A DNA stretch of 54,964 nucleotides from Polaromonas sp. (lineage in GTDB: Bacteria; Pseudomonadota; Gammaproteobacteria; Burkholderiales; Burkholderiaceae_C). The notes beneath the pieces were generated by a model that saw nothing but the letters and a program-made list of their open reading frames with translations, was not told where the DNA came from and made no database searches. The DNA lies in the NCBI GenBank assembly GCA_013824015.1, contig PNNC01000153.1, forward strand, positions 1 through 54,964, given 5' to 3'. Shown here piece by piece: positions 41,210-49,887 of this stretch. Numbering within the stretch: the first letter of the stretch is position 1; each line of letters opens with the position of its first letter. The translations under genes were made by a program, and so were the position numbers.

Positions 41210-43372
41210 TCACGGCAATTTCTGGGTGGCAGCGAGAAATTTCTCGCGATCGGCCGCGCGGTCGATTTCGCCAGCCAGCGCCTCGCGCAAGGCTTCCAGC
41301 GAGGTGTGGCGGGCGACCTGCTTTTTGACCAGCATCCTGGCCAGCGGGCCGATCACCTGGCTCAGTGCGCGTTCCAGCTGGCTCAGTTGAGCGGCGGTGA
41401 ACCAGGGGGAGGAGACCGGGACGGAACGCCCGCTGATGCTGCCGCTGATGGTTCCGCTGTGCGGCCGGCTGATGGGCTGGCTGAGGTCCGGGCGCGCGTG
41501 CCGGCTCGGGTCGGGCCGGCTGCCGGACCAGGCGCCCGGCAGTCCCACGGGCTGGGTTTTCTGGCTTTTCGGGTGGACAAAGGCCTCGCGCGCCCGCGGG
41601 TCCGGAATCGACACCGCCAGCAGCTCGCGCAAGCCCTGGGCGCCGACGCTGCGTGGCAGGGCCTTTTTGATCAGCACCTTGGCCATCGGCCCGATGCTGC
41701 GCGCCAGTTCGGACTCGATATCGGCCAGCACCTCGGGCGTCAGCGAGGACAGCGTGGCAAACGAGGCGGTGTTGGCAAACTCGCTGTGGTGGGCCGGTGC
41801 CTGCGCCGGCCTTGTCTGCGGCTCCACCACGGCATAAATGTCGTGCGAGCGCAGGTGTTTGTCCAGGTGCGGGCCCATCGGGATGAACAGGCCATTGGCG
41901 TTGTCGGTGATGCGCGAGATCACCTCGTAGTAGGCGCGCGACACCACGATCTGGTTGGGCTGGGCAAAGTCCATGATGCGCTGGGCCACATTGATGCCGT
42001 CGCCGACGACATTGACCCGCTGATTCACGTCGAACACGATGCGGATCGGGCCCAGGTGCACACCGATGCGCAGCGACAGCATCTGACCGTATTTCTGGGT
42101 CAGCAGGCTGCGCAGCAGCAGTGCCGACTGCAAGGCTTCCTCGGGGTCGCCGAGGAAGCAGGTTGCGGCGCCGTCGCCGGTGTCGATCACGATGCGGGAG
42201 GCCTGGGGCACACCCTTGAGCGCCTTGGTGATCAGCTCGTTGAACCTTTCCTTGAGCGCCACCTGCTGGTCGATCGGGTGCCGCGCGTAGGCCACCAGGT
42301 TCAGGAACATCACGGTGCCCAGCACATTCCTGCGCGCCGGGTCGGCGCTGCTTCCCGGCACCGCCTGCGCGCTCGCGGCAAAGGCCAGCACGTCACTGTC
42401 AGGGCCGGGCCGGGTGTCACCGGGCGGGCGCCTGACTTGTGCCGGCAGGGCGGTGCTGGCCGGCCCGGCCGCCACCAGCGCGGCGCGCAATTCGGCCACA
42501 CTTTGCGGCCGGCGTTTTTCGTCGGGGGCCAGCGCCCAGTCGATGGCGCGCAGCAGGCCGGCGCCGAACGCCGCGGCATCACCAATGGCCTGCGCGGCGG
42601 GCAGGCTGTCGTGCTGCACACGCGCGGCCGACTCCACGGGTTTCTCGCCGGTGGCCATCCAGTACATCACCGCGCCCAGCGAATAGATGTCGCTCCATGG
42701 GCCCTGCCTGCCCTGGCTGTGGTATTGCTCGAAGGGCGCGAACCCCGGGCTCACGATGTTGGTCAGGTCGCGGCCGCTGGTGGTGCGCCGCGCCGCGCCG
42801 AAATCGAGCAGCACCGGTGTGCCGTCGGCCCGGATGTAGATGTTGTCGGGCTTGATGTCGCGGTGCAGGAAGTCCAGCTTGTGCACGGCTTCCAGGCCGT
42901 CAAGCAGCGGATGGATCACCTTCAGCAACGACGTCAGGTCCAGCGCTGGCTGGCGTGCCAGCCAGCGTTTGAGCGGGTCGCCCGACTCGTATTCCATGAC
43001 GATGTAGGCGGTGCCGTTGTCGCGGAAATAACGCAGCACACGCGCGATGTTGGGATGGCGGAACGAGGCCAGCGCGCGTGCCTCGTCAAGAAAACGCTCC
43101 AGCCCCCAGTTGAACTGCTGCTCGCCCTCGGGTGCGCGCACACGCACCGTCTGGTCGGCCGCCCGGATGGTCAGTTCGCCCGGGAAATACTCCTTGATCG
43201 CGACCGGCAGTTCCAGGTTGATGTCGCGCGCCAGGTAGGTGATGCCGAAGCCGCCGCCACCCAGCGCTTTTTCAATGCGGTATTCGAACACCGTGTGCCC
43301 GGCGGGCAGGGCGGCCTGATCCACGCCGGGCGCGGGGGGCGGACTGCCGGGGGCCGCTGGCCCGGGGGTCAT
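41210..43372 (-). CDS. Ser/Thr protein kinase fused to cyclase-like domain and tandem C-terminal repeats
   Basis: A 720-residue cytosolic protein. Residues 30-300 are a Hanks-type kinase with glycine loop GGGGFG (38-43), Lys60 in VAIKEY, HRDIKPDN (170-177), DFG (190-192) and SPGFAPFEQY as activation/APE region, so it appears active. Residues 350-515 form a class III cyclase-like domain, but the first metal Asp is Asn (FLNLVAY, 356-362) and the base-specifying Lys is missing (VIDTGDGAATCF); NVAQR (461-465) keeps Asn/Arg. Two copies of a 57-residue unit follow (544-600, 658-714). ATG at 43372 has CAAGG upstream; a TTG at 43405 is the alternative. The HAMP sensor gene is 13 bases upstream. Confidence 0.9.
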   Translation of the reverse strand: MTPGPAAPGSPPPAPGVDQAALPAGHTVFEYRIEKALGGGGFGITYLARDINLELPVAIKEYFPGELTIRAADQTVRVRAPEGEQQFNWGLERFLDEARALASFRHPNIARVLRYFRDNGTAYIVMEYESGDPLKRWLARQPALDLTSLLKVIHPLLDGLEAVHKLDFLHRDIKPDNIYIRADGTPVLLDFGAARRTTSGRDLTNIVSPGFAPFEQYHSQGRQGPWSDIYSLGAVMYWMATGEKPVESAARVQHDSLPAAQAIGDAAAFGAGLLRAIDWALAPDEKRRPQSVAELRAALVAAGPASTALPAQVRRPPGDTRPGPDSDVLAFAASAQAVPGSSADPARRNVLGTVMFLNLVAYARHPIDQQVALKERFNELITKALKGVPQASRIVIDTGDGAATCFLGDPEEALQSALLLRSLLTQKYGQMLSLRIGVHLGPIRIVFDVNQRVNVVGDGINVAQRIMDFAQPNQIVVSRAYYEVISRITDNANGLFIPMGPHLDKHLRSHDIYAVVEPQTRPAQAPAHHSEFANTASFATLSSLTPEVLADIESELARSIGPMAKVLIKKALPRSVGAQGLRELLAVSIPDPRAREAFVHPKSQKTQPVGLPGAWSGSRPDPSRHARPDLSQPISRPHSGTISGSISGRSVPVSSPWFTAAQLSQLERALSQVIGPLARMLVKKQVARHTSLEALREALAGEIDRAADREKFLAATQKLP

Positions 43373-43385
43373 GACCTTGCCACGT

Positions 43386-44267
43386 TCAGTTTCCGTCCCG
43401 CTCAATCATCTGCATGGCTTTTTCCAGGCTGCGGCGCATGCGGTTGAAGGAACTGCCGAGCACCGAGACCTCATCGCGGCCCTCATCGGAAAATTCAGGC
43501 ACGTCAAAGTCGCCGTTGCTGACCTGGTCGGCCGCCTGCGACATGCGCCGGATCGGCCGCACGATCAGCCAGCTCAGCATCAGGTTGAGTGCCAGAAAGA
43601 CCGCAGCGAACACACCGGCCAGCGACGCCATGAAGGTCCTGAAGGCGCGATCGGCGTTCAGGATGGGGATGTCCATGGGCACGGTCACCACCTGCGCGCC
43701 GATGATTTCGTTGTGCTTCCAGCCGAAGCCGTTGGCCTCGCCATAGATCCTGATCATGCTGGCCGGCGCGGCAGCCGGCACGCTGTGGCATTGCAGGCAG
43801 GCGGCATTGGTGATCTGGATCGGTTTGGCGATGTAGAGGATGCGGCCGGTGCCGCCGCTGCGCTCGGACACCAGTTCCTTCGATTCGGTGTTGTGCCGGA
43901 ACTGCTGGACGATGTCGGCCTCCCAGTCGGTGGCGCGGTCGCGCGGGTTGGTCGGGTTCAGCGTGGCTTCCTTGTAGCCGTAGTCGCGGTATTTTTTCTG
44001 GATGTGGTTCAGGGTTTCGGTGGCGGCGTAGGCCGGCACGGTTTGCGGCAGGAACACTTCCTCGAGCTGCTTGTCCAGGTGCGGCTTGACCTGGTCCACG
44101 GTGTAGCTGCGCACTGCCAGCGCGGTGTCCATCATCAGGCGGGCATTGCGCAGCACTTCCTCACGGGCGTTGTCCTGAAGCAGTTGCCGCGAGACAAACC
44201 CTGCAGCCGCAAAACCGGTCAGGAACACGATGATCAACACCAGATTGAATTTGAGCCGCAGTCCCAT
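43386..44267 (-). CDS. Membrane sensor with DUF3365 (Tll0287-like) heme-c motif and HAMP domain
   Basis: A 293-residue inner-membrane protein: TM1 about residues 8-25, periplasmic DUF3365 domain 26-210, TM2 about 212-236, HAMP 237-289. The periplasmic part contains CLQCH (157-161), a c-type heme attachment motif, and the preceding GRILYIAKPIQITNAACLQC matches the family. There is no kinase, methyl-accepting or GGDEF output after HAMP. The kinase-cyclase gene begins 13 bases downstream, so the likely arrangement is a redox or gas sensor signalling to that kinase. The first Met has AGGAGTGACGC upstream. Confidence 0.87.
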   Translation of the reverse strand: MGLRLKFNLVLIIVFLTGFAAAGFVSRQLLQDNAREEVLRNARLMMDTALAVRSYTVDQVKPHLDKQLEEVFLPQTVPAYAATETLNHIQKKYRDYGYKEATLNPTNPRDRATDWEADIVQQFRHNTESKELVSERSGGTGRILYIAKPIQITNAACLQCHSVPAAAPASMIRIYGEANGFGWKHNEIIGAQVVTVPMDIPILNADRAFRTFMASLAGVFAAVFLALNLMLSWLIVRPIRRMSQAADQVSNGDFDVPEFSDEGRDEVSVLGSSFNRMRRSLEKAMQMIERDGN

Positions 44268-44296
44268 GCGTCACTCCTGTAAACGTCTGGTTACCA

Positions 44297-44348
44297 TTTT
44301 AAGGCGGTCAGCCCTGCCGCTTGTCCCGCATCGGCCTCCAGCTGTCAG
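44297..44348 (-). repeat. Dispersed palindromic repeat, copy I (diverged)
   Basis: On the minus strand CAGCTGGAGGCCGATG, GGGACAAGCGGCAGGGC and TGACCGCCTTAAAA. It shares the AGCTGGAGGCC part with copy C. It lies in the gap between the HAMP sensor gene and rlmB. Confidence 0.5.
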
Positions 44349-44387
44349 TTCGGGGTCAGGACCGGCCAGCAAGTGATAATCGCTGCC

Positions 44388-45140
44388 ATGTCCTCCTCTC
44401 CCAAAGTCCTGTTCGGCTTCCATGCCGTTGGCGTGCGTATCAAGACCTCGCCCCAATCCGTTTTCGAGGTGTTTTTTGACGCCTCGCGCCGCGACGCACG
44501 CATGCGCCAGTTCATCGACCGGGCGCGGGAGGCCGGCATCCGCCTGATCGAATCCGACGGCCTGCGCCTGGCCAAGATGTGCGGCAGCCATGGCCACCAG
44601 GGCGTGGTGGCGCGGGTGGACGCGCTGGCGCAGGTCAAGTCGCTCGATGAATTGCTGGAGCAGCTCGAAGCGGCGTCGGACGAGCCGCCGCTGCTGCTGG
44701 TGCTCGACGGAGTGACCGACCCGCACAACCTCGGCGCCTGCCTGCGGGTGGCCGACGGCGCCGGTGCACATGCGGTGATTGCGCCCAAGGACCATGCGGC
44801 CGGCATCAACGCCACGGTGGCCAAGGTCGCCAGCGGCGCTGCCGAAACCATGCCTTATTTCATGGTGACCAACCTGGCGCGCACGCTGGGCGAGCTCAAG
44901 GAGCGCAACATCTGGTGCATAGGCACCAGCGACGATGCGCCCCGGACGATTTACGACGTCAAGCTGACCGGGCCGGTGGCGCTGGTGCTGGGCGCGGAAG
45001 GCGAGGGCATGCGCCAGCTCACGCGCAAGACCTGCGACGAGCTGGTCAGCATCCCGATGCGCGGCGCGGTCGAGAGTCTGAACGTCTCGGTGGCCAGTGG
45101 CGTCTGTCTGTACGAGGCCTTGCGGCAGCGAGCGGCCTGA
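44388..45140 (+). CDS. rlmB: 23S rRNA (guanosine-2'-O-)-methyltransferase RlmB
   Basis: SPOUT-class methyltransferase of 250 residues that methylates G2251 of 23S rRNA. N-terminal substrate-binding domain (VLFGFHAVGVRIKTSPQSV), then the catalytic trefoil-knot fold with LLVLDGVTDPHNLGACLRVA, LVLGAEGEGMRQLTRKTCDE and IPMRGAVESLNVSVASGVCL. ATG at 44388 is preferred to a GTG at 44373. It is separated from the neighbouring sensor operon and Bug gene and reads in the opposite direction. Confidence 0.95.
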   Translation: MSSSPKVLFGFHAVGVRIKTSPQSVFEVFFDASRRDARMRQFIDRAREAGIRLIESDGLRLAKMCGSHGHQGVVARVDALAQVKSLDELLEQLEAASDEPPLLLVLDGVTDPHNLGACLRVADGAGAHAVIAPKDHAAGINATVAKVASGAAETMPYFMVTNLARTLGELKERNIWCIGTSDDAPRTIYDVKLTGPVALVLGAEGEGMRQLTRKTCDELVSIPMRGAVESLNVSVASGVCLYEALRQRAA

Positions 45141-45158
45141 GCCGCTCGCAGTTCACGC

Positions 45159-46157
45159 TCAGTCGGCCTTGAAACCGGTGGCGGCGACGGCCTTGCCCCA
45201 GGTCACGGTGTCGGCGCGGATGATGCGCGCAAACTCGTCCCCGCTGGTGCCGGTCACGCGGAAACCGGCGTCTTCCATTTTCTGCTTGCCTTCAGGTGAA
45301 CGCACGGCCTTCTGCACGTCGGCGCTCAGGCGGGCCACGATGTCGGCCGGGGTTCTGGCCGGCGCCACGATGCCGAACCAGGACGTGAATTCGAGGTTGC
45401 TGAAACCCTGCTCCTTGATGGTCGGCACATCGGGCAACAGGCCGGCGCGCACCGGCCCGGTGGTGCCCAGCGCGGCCAGCTTGCCGGCCTTGACCTGGGG
45501 GGCGGCCAGCCCGACGCTGGCAAACACACCCTGCACATCGCCGCTGAACAGACCGCCCAGGGCGTCGCCGGTGCTTTTGTAGTGCACCGGTTCCGGTTTG
45601 ATGCCGATCGCCTCGCCGAACATGAAGGCGCCGAAATGCCCCGGTGTCCCGGCGCCGAAGGTGGCCATGAACAGGCCTTTTTGCTGCTTCGTCCAGTCCA
45701 CAAACTCCTTGACGTTTCTGGCCGGCACTTTTTGCGGGTTCACCAGCAGCGCAAAATCCGCGCTGACCACCTGGCTGACCGGCACGAAGTCCTTGACCGG
45801 GTCGTAAGGCAGCTTGTTGTAGCTGCTGGGCGCAATGCTGAGCTGGCCGGTTTCTCCCAGCATCAGCGTGTAGCCGTCCGGTGTCGCACGCGCGGCCTCC
45901 GAAGCGGCAATCAGCCCGCCGGCGCCGGGCTTGTTGTCGACGATCACGCCCATGCCGCCCCAGCTCTCCGACAGCTTCTGCGCCAGCAGGCGCGCCACGA
46001 TGTCCGGTCCGGTGCCGGCCGGAAAGCCGACGATGATGCGCACCGGTTTGGACGGGAAGGCCGATTGCGCCTGGGCGGCGGCCCAGGGCAGCAGTCCGGC
46101 GGCGAGCAAACCGATGGCCAGGGCGCGGCGGGCTTTGGAAAATTGCGGTGTTCGCAT
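45159..46157 (-). CDS. Bug-family (TctC-like) periplasmic solute-binding protein
   Basis: A 332-residue receptor with signal peptide (about residues 1-31, cleavage after AQA). FPSKPVRIIVGFPAGTGPDI (residues 34-53) and VIVDNKPGAGGLIAASEAAR are the Bug-family signature; PDVPTIKEQGFSNLEFTSWF is the second conserved block. These receptors are abundant in Burkholderiales and bind carboxylates, but no tctAB membrane genes are nearby, so it may serve a remote transporter or act as a sensor. A DUF3237 gene lies 72 bases upstream on the same strand. Confidence 0.93.
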   Translation of the reverse strand: MRTPQFSKARRALAIGLLAAGLLPWAAAQAQSAFPSKPVRIIVGFPAGTGPDIVARLLAQKLSESWGGMGVIVDNKPGAGGLIAASEAARATPDGYTLMLGETGQLSIAPSSYNKLPYDPVKDFVPVSQVVSADFALLVNPQKVPARNVKEFVDWTKQQKGLFMATFGAGTPGHFGAFMFGEAIGIKPEPVHYKSTGDALGGLFSGDVQGVFASVGLAAPQVKAGKLAALGTTGPVRAGLLPDVPTIKEQGFSNLEFTSWFGIVAPARTPADIVARLSADVQKAVRSPEGKQKMEDAGFRVTGTSGDEFARIIRADTVTWGKAVAATGFKAD

Positions 46158-46229
46158 GAGGGGTCTCCTTGTTGGAAAGATGAAAGGCGCAAACAGGTGT
46201 GCCCGGGCGAGCCGGTAAAACCGGCGCGC

Positions 46230-46697
46230 TCAGGCGAGCTCGTAAAACTGCATCACCACGCGGTCCGGGTGGCGGGCGCCGCTGCCGGCGAACATGCGTT
46301 CGGTGATCCAGCCCAGGGCCGGTGAGGCGGTTTCAAAGCTCGGCGAGCAGCGAAAGTAAATCTGTGCCGGATCGACCGGTTCCCCGCGCACCAGCCGGGC
46401 CATCAGGTCCGCGGGCCCGCAGCGGATGGCGCGGTTCTGCACGTAAATCATGTCGCCGCCGTCGGTCTCCATCACGTAACGCGCGTCGAGCTCGGCGAGC
46501 CGGTCGTTGACCAGCAACTGGAAGTCGGCGCCGCCCGGCAACACGCGGGCGGTCCAGCCATGGCCGGTGGCCTCTCCGCCGAGGATGGGAATCAGCCGGC
46601 GCCGGCCGCGCACGGTCTGGCCGACCTCCTGCGGCTGGCCGACCTGCACGGCGATGTCGGCAAAGTGGACGAGCTGGGGCGCGGCGGGTGCATTCAT
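46230..46697 (-). CDS. DUF3237 / UPF0311 family protein
   Basis: A 155-residue cytosolic beta-barrel-like protein. Conserved features are RRRLIPILGGEATGHGWTAR, VLPGGADFQLLVNDRLAELD, ARYVMETDGGDMIYVQNRAI and DPAQIYFRCSPSFET, all seen in DUF3237. Function unknown; the family is often near genes for carboxylate or aromatic metabolism. ATG at 46697 is used because the upstream residues of a longer frame (46760) overlap the putative operator. It is divergent from a LuxR-type gene and followed by a Bug receptor. Confidence 0.88.
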   Translation of the reverse strand: MNAPAAPQLVHFADIAVQVGQPQEVGQTVRGRRRLIPILGGEATGHGWTARVLPGGADFQLLVNDRLAELDARYVMETDGGDMIYVQNRAIRCGPADLMARLVRGEPVDPAQIYFRCSPSFETASPALGWITERMFAGSGARHPDRVVMQFYELA

Positions 46698-46730
46698 GCG
46701 TTTAGCGTAATCCCCGAGAGCCGGGCGTGC

Positions 46731-46750
46731 TGTCATCCGCGAAGATGACA
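46731..46750. promoter_or_regulatory. Perfect inverted repeat, candidate LuxR-family operator
   Basis: TGTCATC (46731-46737) and GATGACA (46744-46750) with a 6-base spacer, in the 90-base gap between DUF3237 (-) and the LuxR-type gene (+). Length and symmetry fit a dimeric helix-turn-helix regulator. Confidence 0.65.
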
Positions 46751-46787
46751 GGCTGCGCACGCCGCCGGCGTGCCCTCAGGAAAAACA

Positions 46788-47600
46788 ATGAGAAAGTGGA
46801 ACCTCACCCAGGCGCCCGGGCCGGACACCGGCCAGGCCCTGGCTGGCATGATCACGCGGCTGGGCCTGCCGCATTTCGACAAGGAACTGCTGGGCGGCCT
46901 GTATCCGCTGTTTCCCGCCGGCTCCTGGTCGGTCTACCGCACCGGCCCGCACTGCCGCCCGGCCATCTTCATGTCGGCCAGCCACGGCATTCCCGACACC
47001 ACGCGCGACTGCTGGCGCGCCTATCTGTCGGGCCCCTACCTCAGCGACCGCTCGCTGGTGCGTGAGCAGGCCGGTCCGGCGCAGGAGTCGACACTGCTGT
47101 GCCACATCAGCGCGCAGGAAGTAGCGGCAGAACACCGCGCGCGGGTGTATGAAGCGCACGGCGTGGCCGAGCGGGTGTCCATCGTGCGCCAGCAGGCCGA
47201 TGACACGGTGTTTGCGATCAATTTTTACCGGCATGTGCACCAGCGCGCCTTCAGTGACGGTCAGGTGGCCGCCCTGGAAGGCCTGGCGCCGGCGCTGCTG
47301 GCGCTGACCCAGAAACACCTGGCGCTGGCGCAGATGCCGGCCTTCGCCTCAGCGGGTGCCGCAGGCTCGGTGCTGTCCCTCACACAGCGGCTGAAACGGA
47401 TCAACGGCCAGCTCACGACGCGCGAGCTCGATGTTTGCGCGCGCCTGCTGCAGGGCATGACACAGGAGGGGGTGGCAGCCGACCTTGGCCTGGGACTGCC
47501 AACGGTCAGAACCTACCGCAACCGCGCGTTCACGCGCCTGGGCATCCATTTCCGCAATGAGCTGTTTGCCCTGGTGCTGCAGGCGCCGGACCTGCACTAG
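46788..47600 (+). CDS. LuxR-family transcriptional regulator
   Basis: A 270-residue regulator. Residues 210-270 carry the LuxR helix-turn-helix (LTTRELDVCARLLQGMTQEG, VAADLGLGLPTVRTYRNRAF). The N-terminal 200 residues show no autoinducer-binding family I recognise and may sense a small molecule. TCAGGA precedes the ATG at 46788; an ATG at 46770 is less well placed. It is divergent from the DUF3237-Bug pair and probably controls it through the 20-base inverted repeat between them. Confidence 0.88.
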   Translation: MRKWNLTQAPGPDTGQALAGMITRLGLPHFDKELLGGLYPLFPAGSWSVYRTGPHCRPAIFMSASHGIPDTTRDCWRAYLSGPYLSDRSLVREQAGPAQESTLLCHISAQEVAAEHRARVYEAHGVAERVSIVRQQADDTVFAINFYRHVHQRAFSDGQVAALEGLAPALLALTQKHLALAQMPAFASAGAAGSVLSLTQRLKRINGQLTTRELDVCARLLQGMTQEGVAADLGLGLPTVRTYRNRAFTRLGIHFRNELFALVLQAPDLH

Positions 47601-47624
47601 GGCCGGATCAGCCCTGGCGCCGGT

Positions 47625-49760
47625 TTAGAACAGGTAGCCGCCGACCCGCTGCAGCAGTGATTCTGCTTCGGCGTAACGCCCCAGCCCCTGCAGCACGCGC
47701 GCCATGGCCAGATCGCTGCGCACGATCAGGTCGGTGGCGACAGCGGTGCTTTCCGCCGGACTCAGGCCGGGCGTGGCTTGGGCCATTTTGCGGTACTGCT
47801 CGGCGCGGGCGGGCAGGCCACCGTTGGCGTAAAGCAGGGCCAGCTGGGTCAGGGCCTGGGCTTTTTCCAGCCCCGACTTGCTTTCAAGCTGGGACTGCAG
47901 GCTGGCCGTCATGGCGTCCATCTGCTCCTGGGCTGCGGCGTCGGCCAGTTGCGCAATGCTGCGCAGCCAGGCCGCCCGCTCCGCCAGGTTGCTGTTCTTG
48001 CCGGCTTGCGCCAGCGCAGCGTCCAGGCGTTGCCGGGCCTTGTCGTTGTGTCCCAGGTGCAGCTGGATCTGGTGATCCACGGCGTACAGGCGCATCTGCG
48101 CCCAGGGGTCGGCCGCCTGCTTGATCAGGTCCTCGATCTGCGCGGCGCTGGCTTGCGCCTTGGACCACATGCCGGCCCGGGCCCGCGCGCTGGTTTCATT
48201 GGCAAACACTTCGGCCATGGACACCGCCAGATCACCCAGGGCCGCATTGGGCTGGCCGGCGCCCGTGACCGACTTGAGGGCATCTGCCGCGAGCGACAGG
48301 AAGGCGCGCGCGACTTCCGGCGGCAACTGGCCGCCCCGGCTCAGGATGACCGCCGTCTGGCCCAGCAACTGGGTGCGCTCGGCGGGATCGGCCACCGCCA
48401 GGATTTTTGTCTTCAGGTCTTCGACGGCCTTGCCCGGCGCGCCGGCTTCCCGGCGCTGGATGGCCCATGCCTGCGAGCGCAACTCGGCGTTGCGCAGGGC
48501 CGCGGCCGCGACAGGCTCGGCTGCCGGATCGACCGAAGCCATTGCCGCCTTGAGCACCCCCCGGGCGCGCGCCGATTGTCCGAGTTCGGCCAGCGCCCTG
48601 GCGAATTCGGCGGTCAGCACCAGTCTGGTTTGTTTGGGGACGGTCGGGGCGGCCCCGGCCGACGCAGCGCCGGGCTGCCCTGCGGCAACGCCCGCGCCGG
48701 GGGGGGCCGATTCGATCTTGCCGTCCAGGTCGCTGCTCGCGCTTGCGCTGCCGCCGGGGGCCCCTGCGGCCTTGCCGCCGGTTTTGCTGCCGGCGGTCCC
48801 GCCGGCCAGTGCCCGGTCGGCCGTGGTGTTGCCCACCGATTTTCCGAGCACCTGCGCGGCAGCGACGGCTTCCTCGAGCGACAAGCCCTTGGCGCCAATA
48901 CGTTTGCCGCCTGCGGCCTGGATCAGCGGGTCATCGACGTCGGGATCTCCGGTGACCGCATCGGCGGAACCCGCTGCCCCTTCACCGGCCGCTGCCACGC
49001 CACCCTTGGATGTTTTTTCAAGGGTTTCGGCGCTCATCGCGACGGTGGCCCCGTCCTTGGCTTTGGCGCTGGTGCCGACAAAGGGCAGCCCTTCCGTCGA
49101 AAATCCGCGGCCACCCATAAAAGCCACCGCCAGCAGGCCGACCAGTCCGACGGCCTTGAACAGGCGCGCCGACCCCGGGAAGAGGCCGGGCTTTTCTTCC
49201 TTGATGCCGTATTCCTTCTCGAGTTCTGCGCGGACCCTGGCGCGCACCGACGCTTCCATCAGTTCGCGCGCGCGTTTGTCGCTGTCCTTGGCCGATTTGG
49301 CCTGGGCGAATTCAATCTTGCCGCGCTCCTGCTCCAGAAGCTTGCGCCGGAGCAGGAATTCGTCGGTGACCTTGTCCACAAAAATGCCGCAAGACGGGCA
49401 TTGGCGGTTGTCGGGAAGAACCACCCGTTTTTCGCAGGCCGGGCAGACACAGGTGCCGTCGAGGCTGCCGGCCATGGCGGCCTGGATGGTCAGCAGCGGC
49501 GTGACGGTCACCAGCAGGCCGGCCTTGGTGAACTGTTCCTTGGCCAGATCGGCCTTTTCACGGGTGACACCAGCGCCAATCTTGGCCTGGGGCGACCCCT
49601 GGAGCACCTGCATCAGGCGTTCGATGCGGTCGGGCGCGATGCCGGCAACATCCCGCGCCAGTCGCTCGATTTCAACCAGCCGTGCCCCGGGCGGCACATT
49701 GATCACCACATCAAAAAGCGGGATGCTTGATTCGGGCGCGCCTTCAGCAGGGTCAGACAT
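47625..49760 (-). CDS. Large hypothetical protein with zinc ribbon and helical repeats
   Basis: A 711-residue protein of unknown role. Residues 15-90 (IPLFDVVINVPPGARLVEIE...TKAGLLVTVTP) resemble the C-terminal fold of ribosomal protein L7/L12. CPAC (106-109) and CPSC (121-124) form a zinc ribbon. A charged helix (135-190) leads to one hydrophobic segment (about 200-216), then an Ala/Gly/Ser-rich low-complexity linker (about 225-380), then helical tetratricopeptide-like repeats to the end (LAELGQSARARGVLKAAMAS; AEQYRKMAQATPGLSPAEST). It is predicted to be anchored in the inner membrane, with the zinc ribbon probably in the cytoplasm and the repeats across the membrane. It stands alone on its strand. 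Confidence 0.85.
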   Translation of the reverse strand: MSDPAEGAPESSIPLFDVVINVPPGARLVEIERLARDVAGIAPDRIERLMQVLQGSPQAKIGAGVTREKADLAKEQFTKAGLLVTVTPLLTIQAAMAGSLDGTCVCPACEKRVVLPDNRQCPSCGIFVDKVTDEFLLRRKLLEQERGKIEFAQAKSAKDSDKRARELMEASVRARVRAELEKEYGIKEEKPGLFPGSARLFKAVGLVGLLAVAFMGGRGFSTEGLPFVGTSAKAKDGATVAMSAETLEKTSKGGVAAAGEGAAGSADAVTGDPDVDDPLIQAAGGKRIGAKGLSLEEAVAAAQVLGKSVGNTTADRALAGGTAGSKTGGKAAGAPGGSASASSDLDGKIESAPPGAGVAAGQPGAASAGAAPTVPKQTRLVLTAEFARALAELGQSARARGVLKAAMASVDPAAEPVAAAALRNAELRSQAWAIQRREAGAPGKAVEDLKTKILAVADPAERTQLLGQTAVILSRGGQLPPEVARAFLSLAADALKSVTGAGQPNAALGDLAVSMAEVFANETSARARAGMWSKAQASAAQIEDLIKQAADPWAQMRLYAVDHQIQLHLGHNDKARQRLDAALAQAGKNSNLAERAAWLRSIAQLADAAAQEQMDAMTASLQSQLESKSGLEKAQALTQLALLYANGGLPARAEQYRKMAQATPGLSPAESTAVATDLIVRSDLAMARVLQGLGRYAEAESLLQRVGGYLF

Positions 49761-49887
49761 TCCGGATTCTCGTCAGAGTAGGACTAAAGCTATTGTATCT
49801 ATGTGTATCTAAATGTGTAAAAAGGACGTGTGATGTTTTACCCACTTGCCGGCTCGAGGCCGCAAGTGTTGCGCCCTGCGGCAGGTG

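Noticed and set aside
47778..49730. 650-codon and 563-codon plus-strand frames opposite the large zinc-ribbon protein
   Set aside because: The minus-strand product has coherent domains (CxxC pairs, membrane segment, helical repeats); the plus-strand products do not.
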